Virus record (IMG/VR): IMGVR_UViG_3300044957_000965
Location: 1 to 28,985 of that record
Direction: 5' to 3' (one strand)
From: a virus
DNA: 28,985 nucleotides
Positions 11,176-22,000 of this stretch are shown piece by piece. The notes beneath the pieces were generated by a model. It ran no database searches, was not told the origin of the DNA, and saw nothing but the letters and a program-made list of their open reading frames with translations. The number at the start of each line of letters is the position of its first letter. The stretch's first letter is position 1. The position numbers and the translations under genes are program-made.

Positions 11176-13070
11176 TGGCATTCACTCAATTTACGAATCT
11201 TGATTTTGATCAAATTCGTCAGTCAATCAAAGACTATCTACGATCTAATAATAATTTTACAGATTTTGATTTTGAAGGATCAAATCTGTCAATTTTAATT
11301 GATACTTTAGCTTATAATACTTATGTGGTATCATATAATCAAAACGCAGTTGCAAATGAAGCATTTCTGGATAGTGCAGTACTCCGAGAAAATGTAGTTT
11401 CTCATGCCAGAAAAATTGGTTATGTTCCACAATCTGCAAAATCATCCAGAGCGATTGTAAATATCTTTGTTCCTCTTCCAATTTCCGGAATTAGCAGTTC
11501 AACTCCAACAGTTACACTCAAAGCAGGTCTAGTTGCTGTTGGAAGTGCCAGTGATCTTAACTATACATTCTGCATTCCTCAAGATGTTACTGTTCCAGTG
11601 TCAAATGGATATGCAGAATTTGATGAATTAGTCGTTTATGAAGGAACTTATGCTACAAAAAACTTTTTGGTGGACAATTCTCAGGCAGATCAGAGATATA
11701 TTCTTCCAAATGCAAAAATTGATGTCTCCACATTGGTTGTAAAGGTCAGTCCAACTGAAAATGACACCGTTTTACAAGAATATACTAAAATTGATAACAT
11801 TGTTGGGCTTACAACAACCGCAAATAAGTACTTAATTCAAGAAGTTTCCGGTGAAAAGTATGAAATTGTGTTTGGGGATGGTATAATTGGCAAAAAACTT
11901 CAAAATAATAACTATATTCGCACCAGTTACATCATTACAAATGGAAAATCAGCAAATGGAGTGAAAAATTTATCATTTATAGGAATACTTTTAGACAATT
12001 CAAGCAATTTTATCAATCCATCTACAGTAACAATTAATACTTTAGACTCTTCCAACAATGGAGCTGACATTGAAAGCATCAAATCCATTAAAAACTTTGC
12101 TCCAAGACTCTATTCTTCTCAATTTAGAGCAGTTTCTGCAAATGACTATGAGGCAATCATTCCCTATATCTATCCAAATGCAGCATCTGTATCGGCATAT
12201 GGTGGTGAAGAGTTATCTCCTCCACAATATGGAAAGGTTTATATCGTAATTAAGCCAAAGAGTGGAGAAGTTCTATCTCTTTATACTAAGAAGGAGATTT
12301 TGAATAATCTTAAGAAGTATAGTATTTCTGGAATTGTTCCTGAAATCATTGATATGAAGTATTTGTATGTTGAATTAGATTCTACAATCTATTATAATCC
12401 AAATTTTGTTACAGATATTGATAATTTACAATCTGACATTATTAATTCACTGACAACTTATTCTGAAGAAACTGAAACAAATCAGTTTGGTGGAAGAGTC
12501 AAATATAGTAAGGTTGTAAGCTTGATTGATAACGTGAATGTATCAATTACCTCAAACATTACGAAAATAAAAATCCGAAGAAATTTAAATGCATTAATTG
12601 CGAAAAATGCTCAATATGAACTTTGTTTTGGAAATAAATTCCATCCAAAGGAAAATGGATATTCCATTAAATCTACTGGGTTTAAGATTTCCACAAATCA
12701 AAATATTTTATATCTGAGTGATATGCCAAATTCTGATAAAAAATCTGGCAAAATATTCTTCTTCTATTTAGATTTAATTGGAACTCCTGTAGTTGTAAAT
12801 CCAAGTGCAGGAATTGTAAATTATGAAACTGGAGAGATTTTTATAAGTGCCGTAAATATTGTTTCTACAGTAAAATCAGATAATGTTATTGAAATTCAAG
12901 CAATACCAGAATCTAACGATGTTATCGCTTTAAAAGACTTATACATAAATTTAAATATTGGTTCAAGTAAGTTCACGCTCATTAAAGATATTATGTCATC
13001 TGGAGATAATGTAGCTGGAACCAGATTTACAACCACTTCAAGCTTCCTTAATGGGTCATATACAAGATGA
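11175..13070 (+). CDS. 6: Baseplate wedge subunit gp6 (631 aa)
   Basis: 631 residues (T4 gp6: 660), with the baseplate-J-like architecture. A helical N-terminus contains FDQIRQSIKDYLRSNNNFTD and NLSILIDTLAYNTYV. A beta domain includes VSGEKYEIVFGDGIIGKKL, a signature of this family. A middle region with FRAVSANDYEAIIPYIYP (around 315) precedes the dimer region. gp6 forms the inner ring of the baseplate together with gp7, gp25 and gp53. Its last four bases overlap the start of the giant gp7-like gene (ATGA). Confidence 0.92.
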   Translation: MAFTQFTNLDFDQIRQSIKDYLRSNNNFTDFDFEGSNLSILIDTLAYNTYVVSYNQNAVANEAFLDSAVLRENVVSHARKIGYVPQSAKSSRAIVNIFVPLPISGISSSTPTVTLKAGLVAVGSASDLNYTFCIPQDVTVPVSNGYAEFDELVVYEGTYATKNFLVDNSQADQRYILPNAKIDVSTLVVKVSPTENDTVLQEYTKIDNIVGLTTTANKYLIQEVSGEKYEIVFGDGIIGKKLQNNNYIRTSYIITNGKSANGVKNLSFIGILLDNSSNFINPSTVTINTLDSSNNGADIESIKSIKNFAPRLYSSQFRAVSANDYEAIIPYIYPNAASVSAYGGEELSPPQYGKVYIVIKPKSGEVLSLYTKKEILNNLKKYSISGIVPEIIDMKYLYVELDSTIYYNPNFVTDIDNLQSDIINSLTTYSEETETNQFGGRVKYSKVVSLIDNVNVSITSNITKIKIRRNLNALIAKNAQYELCFGNKFHPKENGYSIKSTGFKISTNQNILYLSDMPNSDKKSGKIFFFYLDLIGTPVVVNPSAGIVNYETGEIFISAVNIVSTVKSDNVIEIQAIPESNDVIALKDLYINLNIGSSKFTLIKDIMSSGDNVAGTRFTTTSSFLNGSYTR

Positions 13071-16000
13071 TTGATAAAGATCTTCAAAGAGTAAAAATTA
13101 GTCAAGTTATTGGAACTCAGTTACCGAACTTTGTTTCTGAAGAAAATCCTTATTTTGCTGAATTTTTAAAGCAATATTATATTTCTCAAGAATATTTGGG
13201 AGGCCCAACAGATCTTGCAGAAAATATTGATCAATATGTAAATTTTGACAATTTTTTAGAAAATACTCTATTAGATGGAGATTCTACATTATCTACAAAC
13301 ATTGAATACTATGATGATGAAATTGAAGTTTCATCTACAGTTTCTTGGCCCGATAGTTATGGTCTTCTAAAAATTGATAACGAGATTATTACTTACACTA
13401 GCAAAGATTCTACTAAGTTTTATGGGTGTATTCGTGGATTTAGTGGAGTTGAAAATTTACATCAAATTAATAATGAAGAACATTTAGTATTTTCTTCTTC
13501 AAATGCAGATTCTCATTCTCTGGGAGTCAAAGTTTTTAATTTAAGTAATTTATTTCTGAAAGAATTTTGGTATAAACTCAAAAAGCATGTTCTTCCGGGA
13601 TTTGAAGATCGTGATTTTTATTCTGGAATCTCAAAAAAACTGTTCCTGTCTCGTGCAAAAGATTTCTATAAATCTAAGGGGACTGATGAGTCAATTAAAA
13701 TACTTTTTAAAGTTCTTTATGGAGAAGCAAATGCTCAGATTATCAAACCGCAAGAATATTTAATTAAGCCCTCAAATGCAGAATGGTTGGTAACTAATAA
13801 TATTGTTGCAGAAATTATAAGTGGAGATCCTACAAAGATTAAAGGATCTACTGTATTTCAAGATTCTCCCAAAGCTTTTGGATACATTTATGATACTCAA
13901 TTTATTAATACTGATGATGGAACATACTATAGATTAAAATTAAGTTTAGATTCAACTCTTGGCGATTTTACAATTTGCCCCAGTACAACAATTCTGAAAA
14001 ATATTCCAGTAAATGGAACTACAATTACTGTAGATTCTACCATAGGATTTGAAAATTCTGGAGAACTTTATATTAATGCCGGAATTGTAACTTATACATT
14101 TAAAAATAGTACTCAATTCTTAAATTGTGTTGGAGTAACAACTTCATTTTCAATTTATACTAAAGTATATCAAAATAATTTTGCATATACCTATGAAAAT
14201 AATGATAGCACTAAACCAGTTTATTTGCGAATTAATGCTCAATTGAATAAGAACGAAGAACTCATTGAAGCTGGAAAATATTTAAAGGTTGGAGATGAAA
14301 TACCAATTAGAAGTTTTGGTGAAGAGGTATTAGTTGGAAGTAATAATTTAAGATTTGATTATTGGTTGTATAATTTAAATTATGAAGTTGAAGTTCAAAA
14401 TAAAAATTTTGGTGTAACTAATACAGGTACTCCATCTACAATTAATACTAAACAGCCTCATGGATTTAAAATAAATGACGATATTACATTAATTGACACT
14501 CAAAGTGGAGAACAAATTAATGGTAGTGTGAACGATATTATTTCTGCAAATAGTTTTGTATTTGTTTTTTCTGGAAATTTATCTCAAACCACTAATTATA
14601 TTGCAAGAAAAAATATTAAACTTGCATCAAGTACCTATGGGCATTCCAATATTTCAAATTATGTCGCAGATATTCAAAATACTTACATTGACCGGAAGGG
14701 TGAGTATCTATATGTTGCAACTTCTGGATTACCATCATACCCAATTACAGCAGGAGTTCCTGTAATTTCAAATACAAAATATTTTTCAATTGGAGCAGGA
14801 TCTACAGATACTGTAACTATTTCAAATCATAATTTGTATTCTGGAGACAAGGTTGTTTTTGATTCAAATTCAAATCCAGTAACTGGAATTTCTTCCGGAA
14901 TTTATTATGTTAAAAAACTTACAGACAATACTATACAATTTGCATATAGTCCTTCTAGAATTTATTTAAATGATGTACTTATATTTTCAGGGGGAAATGG
15001 GACATCAAATTATAAAATTGTAAAGGAAGAAGTTAATAATAAAGTTTTGGGAGATCAAAGAATTCTTAAAAAATTTCCAATTACTCCCAAACCAAAAACT
15101 AAAGACTTTACTATAAAAACCGGTCCAGTTGGAATGTTTTTAAATGGAGTTGAAATTCTTTCAAGTCAATTTACTGATTCTGTATATTATGGCCAACTTG
15201 AATCTGTAGATGTTCTTGCCGGTGGTAAAAAATATGACGTATTAAATCCCCCAAATCTGATAATTTATGATTCTGTTGGATCTGGAGCAACAGGAAATGT
15301 ATGCTTAACTGGATCTATTACTGATATTATTTTAACAAATCCTGGATATGATTATAAAACAACTCCTATTATAACAATTACTGGGGGTAATGGGAGTGGT
15401 GCAACTGCTGAAGCAAAATTAAGATCTTCTTTGAACACAATTAAAATCTCAACTTTAACTGGAGTAAATACTGCAACCAATATAATTGGATTCAGTACTT
15501 ATCATAAGTTTCAAAGTGGAGAAGAAGTTATATATGAAACTTTAGGAAATACTGCAATTGGAATTGGTACAGATGGATCTGAAAATTTAACTGAATATTT
15601 GATTGATAAATCTTCGTATTTTGTAATTAAAAATAATGATCTTGAAATTTCTTTGTCAAATAGAAAATCTGATGCATTTGTCGGAATTAATACTATCAAC
15701 TTAGTTTATACTGGAACTGGAAGTCATCAATTGACATCCAGAGTTCCTAGAAGAATTATTGATAAAATTTTTGTAACTAATCCTGGAGAAGGATATTCAA
15801 ATGCAAGAATTGATATTCCATCTCAAATTTATCCACCATTAGACTATAAGTTAGTAAAAACTGCACTTGTAGGTATTAATACATTAGATAATTATATTTT
15901 TGCTAAAAATCATGGATTTTCCTCTGGAGATCTTATTAATTATGAAACTACAGGAACTTCTATTACCGGGTTAAATACTTCTCAAAATTATCACATTATT

Positions 16001-19000
16001 AAAATTGATAATGATAAATTTAAATTAGCTGTTGCAGGAATTGGAACTACTGCAACAGATGTTAATTATAGAAATAACATTTATGTTAAATTCTATGATG
16101 TTGGAATTGGTACTCATACTTTTAAATATCCTCCAATTTCACTTTCAATTACTGGAGCATCAAATATTCCAGATATTTCGGGAATATCCAGTTCTCTATA
16201 TTCAAATATAACTCAAGCTCAAGCAACTGCAATTCCTATTGTTAAGGGTTCTGTAAGAAATATTTTTATCACAACTCCAGGATCTTCCTATGGAACTTCT
16301 GAAATTTTAAATTTTCATAGAAAACCATTAGCTACAATTTCTAGTGGTTCTGGAGCAGTATTGAGAGCTATTGTTTCTAACGGTAGTATTGATCAGGTAT
16401 ATATTCTAAATGCCGGATATAATTATACCTCTACTCCAAAAATTTATGTAACTGGAACTGGAAAATATGCAGAATTGTTACCCATAGTATCTAATGGTAG
16501 AATTGTATCAGTTACGATTATTAATTCTGGAGTTGAATATGATAGTACAATTGAATTGGACGTTGTTTCTGAAGGTGTTGGGTGTGTCTTATCTCCAAAT
16601 GTTCAACTTTGGAATGTTAGCACTTATAAAAAGAATGAGGCAATTTTAACAAATCCAAATAATGATGATGATGGTCTTATAATTGAAGCTTTTAATAAAA
16701 ATTTAGATAGTTCTCAACTAGTTTCTCCAGTTGTCCCAAGAGCTTTACGATATGTACTTGAAGATAATATAGATCAGTTTTATGATGAAGTCGGAATCAA
16801 TACCGTTCACAGTCCTATTGTTGGTTGGGCATATGATGGAAATCCAATTTATGGTCCATATGGAGGTAAAAATCCCAAAACAGTTGGTAATGTTAAAGGA
16901 TTACTTTCTAGTTATACTTTAGTATCAAAACCAAATAGACCAAATTATCCATTAGGATTTTTTATTGAAGATTATGAATATACTGCAAGTGGTGATCTTG
17001 ATGAGTTCAATGGTAGATATTGTGTAACTCCAGAGTTTCCAAATGGAACTTATGCATATTTTGCAACACTTAATCAATATCCATATGTATTACTTCCATT
17101 TAAAAATGAAGCTGAATCTTTCAATTATGATTTCTCAAAGACTCAATCAACACTAGATATACTTCAAGATAGTTTATTGAGAAATGTAACTCCATATAAG
17201 TTAAATCAAATTGAAACCAAATATTATGGGTTTATTGAAATTGGAAAAAATAAAGAAAAATCTAAACTTGAAGCAATTTATACCTCAGGTATTACTTCAG
17301 TAAGAGTATCTATTCCCGGAACAAATTATCAAGTTGGCGATAAATTAATTTTCAATAATAATGAAAGTGGAGGAAGAGGAGCAGACGCTCAAGTATATTC
17401 AATTTTAGGAAGAGATATTCAAGGAATTGGTTATACTACAAATATAATAGATGGTATTGAATTTACTTATGAAAATAATTTGGTTACTGGAATTACGTCA
17501 ATTCCTCATAATCTTTCCAATAATGATCTTGTAACAATTTCTGGAATTAGTACATATTCGTTTAAATCTTTTGAGGGAACTTATAATATTGGAGTTTCTT
17601 CAATTAAAACTACTCTGGCTGCCAATATTGGATTAGTAGGTGTAACTGGACTTACCACTTATATTAGTCTTTACGAACATCCTTTAACCGGAAAAATTGG
17701 AGTTAATGATGTTATTGGAATTGGAACAGAAAAATTACTAGTATTGGATTTTAATACTTATCTGGGAACTTATAGAGTATCAAGAGCTTATGATTCAACT
17801 TTAGGTTTGGCTCATACTGCTGGAGATGTTGTATATGTAGATCAGAGAAAATTTACATATAACATTTCGGGATTGAGCACAGATAAACCAATCTTAGCAA
17901 ACAAAACAACTTATTTCAATCCAGTAGAATCTGTTGGATTAGGAAATACAATAACAAGAGTTTTAATTGGATATGGAGTATCTGAAATTACTTTAGGAAT
18001 TCAAACTGGACAAGGATCTTATACCAGACTCAATTTTAATGCAAATCCATTTAAAACTGGAGACTATGTTCAAGTAAACGCGACATCATTAAATATTGCT
18101 CAGGCTTCTGTAGTATCTGCTTCTTCTACTTCAGCCGTCATTGATTATAATAGCACTGGTGCAGTTGGAGTTGGATCTACTGGAATTGTTATTTTAAGAA
18201 AATTAAATTCCATCAATGATGGTTGTATTTTTATTCCTGGGCATAACTATCAAACTGGCCAAATTTTAAAATATTCTTATGGAAGTGGAACTGGATTGGT
18301 ATGTTCTAATAATTCAACTCTAACTCCAACATTCACTCTGGCAGATAATCAGTTAGTATATGCGGTAAAAATTGATAATGATAACATTGGAATTGTAACA
18401 ACTGCTATCGGTATTGGAAGTACTTCTAAAAAATTATACTTCACATCTTCTGCTACTGGAAATTCTCATAGTTTCACTGCAACTACAAATAATGTAACTG
18501 GATCTTTGAATAGAATTCGTGGATATATTGATACGCTTACTGATCATAATTTAAATGTAGAAGATACTTTTGATTTAACTTTAATTCCAAATAATACTGA
18601 AACAGTAATATGTAAATATGATAATGTCAATTCAAAATTATTAATAAATCCGGTAAGTTTTGGTTCAACTCAAATTGGAATTGGTTCCACTCTTTCATAT
18701 ATTCAAATTCCATCACATAATTTTAATACCGGTGATAAAGTTTTATATACTTCTTCAACTCCTGCTGGAGGACTAATAAACAATAATGAATATTACATTG
18801 TTAAAATAGACAATAATAGTGTTAAATTATCAGATTCATATTACAATTCAAACAAATTGGATTATGTTTATGTTCCAATCACTTCTGCAGTTGGTACTAA
18901 TCATATATTATCTCCGATTAATCCAAAATTAGAATTCTATAAAGGAAATATAGCGTCATTTTTAGTTTCAGATTCTTCATTACAAAATTTAAAGTTAAAT

Positions 19001-22000
19001 TTCTATTCAGATTATTACTTTAGGAATCAAGCATTTGATAATAATATTACTAGAATTAATTCTTCTGGAGCACCTAACGCTGCAGTAAACATATTATTAA
19101 ATGAAAATATTCCCCAAACGTTCTATTACAGATTAGATCCTGTAGGAATTAATACAATTTCTAATAATGCAAATTCAATTACAATTGATAAAGATACTAT
19201 AAATTACGGAAAAATTATACTAAAGAACAGTTTATATAATGATTCATATTCTGTGGTAGGATTAACTTCAACTCGGATTCATTTTAATTTAAATAAAATC
19301 CCAGAAAATAATTATAGCGTATCTGGAGTAAGTACAGTCAAATATGTAACTACTTCAAATACTGCATATGGGCCAATTAATAGAATTAAAGTTAATTTTG
19401 GTGGAGTTGGATATAAGTCTATTCCTGGGATTAGCACAATAATAAGTGAAATTGGAAATGGAGCAATCTTAAAGCCATTTTCTGCAGATATTGGAAAAAT
19501 TAAAGAGTATAGTATTAATTCTCCAGGATTTAATTTGCCAACAGATAAAACACTTTCCCCCAAAGCAGATATTCCAATCACTTTAAAAATTGTAAATAAT
19601 TTTAAATTTAAATCTATTAGTATAGTTAGCGGTGGTAAAAATTACATAACTCCCCCCACTCCTTTTGTAATTGGGAATTCTTCTGCAAAGCTACAAGCAT
19701 ATTTAATAGGATCTAGTGTAAATAATGTTATTATTTTAAACAATTCTTCTGGATTTACTGAAATTGGTCCTAGAATTATTCCAGTTAATAATACAAATGG
19801 GATTAGAGTCATTGCAGCAACATCCAACTCTGGTACAAATACACTTTCATTAAAAGCTCCTACAAATGGATTTACAGTATTCCCATTTAATGTTGGTGAC
19901 AAAATTTATGTTGAGGGAATAGTTATTACCGATTCTTATTCTGGGTATAATTCAGAAAACTATGATTATGCATTGTTTACAATAACCAGTAGAGTTACTA
20001 CTCAAGGTAGTGAAACTATATCATATTCTATTGCTGGAATTGGAAATTCTGGAGGAACTTATGATGCAGTTAATAGTGTTGGTAGAGTGATTAAATCTTC
20101 AGATTTGGCAATATTTCAGCCAGTTATGGAACAAAGTGATTTTTTTGATAATGAGCCAGTTTTCATTGGAATTCAAGCTTCAAAAGTTTCCCCAGGTGGT
20201 TGGGATAAAACTAGAAGAATTCTTAAAGTCTCTAGTAAAGTTTTTTATCCATTAGTTGGAGATATAATTTCAGGTTCACTTTCAGAAACTAAAGGAACTA
20301 TTGAAGAGGTGGTAGATACTAACTTCAATTATAATATTGGTCCTAGTGTAAAAATTAATAATAATTTTGGTTGGTTAACAGATTCCGGTCTTTTGAACAC
20401 ATCAACTCAAAAAATTCAAGATAGTGAATATTATCAAAATTTCTCATATTCAATTAAGAGTACTATTCCCAGAAGTACTTGGGAAGAGCCTGTAAATAGT
20501 TTAGTTCACTCCGTTGGATTTAAAAACTTTAGCGATCTTATTGTAAATACTCGCCCCACTTTAGGTATTGGAAGAAGTAATAATTTAAAGGTATCTATAG
20601 GTTCATCCACATTATCAACACTTATTAATATTAATAGTGTTGCATCACTCTATACTAGATTTGTATTTGATTATGCAAGTGAAGAAACTACCAATCAAGG
20701 GGTTTCAAAATATATCAATCTTCAAAATATTAAACTCACCAATTATTCAATCTGTAATACAAATAAAGCTCTAGTTATTGATAATATTAGTAATCAATTT
20801 ACAGGAATTGGAAGTTATGGTAGTATTTCAGGAATATCATCATTTTCTATAAAAAATTTAGGAGATCCTTTACTCTATAAAGTATTTGATTCTACCAATT
20901 TAAATACAGTTTCTGCGGGAAGTAGCGTAATTTATCTACCAAATCATGATTTTAGTACTGGAGAAGAATTATATTATGATCCAGGTCCAGGAGGTTCATA
21001 TATCTCAATTGCATCTACAGACAGAACTTTAGCTGGAATTTCTACTACTAAACTTCCAAATACTGTATTTGCATATAAAGTAAACTCAAATATAATTAAA
21101 TTATCTGGAATTAAAACTGATTCAACAACTAATAATATATTTTTCACCTTTAATTCATTTTCTGGTGTAGGATCTACCGTTGGTGCTGGTCAAACTCATA
21201 GTTTATCAACTTCATATGTAGATGCAAATAGTAGATCCTTGATTTTAATTGATGGAATTGTACAAAGCCCATTATATCGTAAAAAGGTTTCAACTTCTCT
21301 ATCACAAAATGTAGGTTTTGCAGATACTACAATAAGCTTGACAGGAATTACTTCAATTTCATCAAATACTTTACTTCAAATTGAATCTGAAATTTTAAAA
21401 GTAAATGTTGTAGGATTTGGATCCACAAATGTATTGACAGTAGATCGTGGAATTTTTGGAACTTCTGCAAAAACTCATGCAGTTGGAGTTGCAATAACTG
21501 TACTTGGCGGTGATTATACCATTAATCAAGGAACATTATATTTTTCTACACCACCATATGGCCCAGTGGGAGTCAGTACTTTACAACCAGGAATTTCTAC
21601 TAATTCCACTTTTACTGGAAGAATTTTCTATAGATTGGATTATAAGGAAAATTTCATTCTAGATGATATATCAACAGATTTTAACGGATCTAAAAAATTC
21701 TTTACACTTACATCTAATAATATAGACGCTACCGGTATCGTAACAAATACTACAATAAATTATGGAATATTTTTAATTAATAATATTATTCAACAGCCTA
21801 CAATTGATTACAATATTGCTGAGAAAACTTCTCCGGGAATTGGAGCATCAATTACATTCACTGGAACTAATAGTTTATCTATACCTAGAGGTGGAGTTAT
21901 TGAAAGGGTTACAGCAAAATTTGGAGCTGGGTATCAATCAATTAGTGGTGCATTTGCAAATGCAGTAGTTTCTTCTGGTGGAACTATTCAATCTGTTGGA

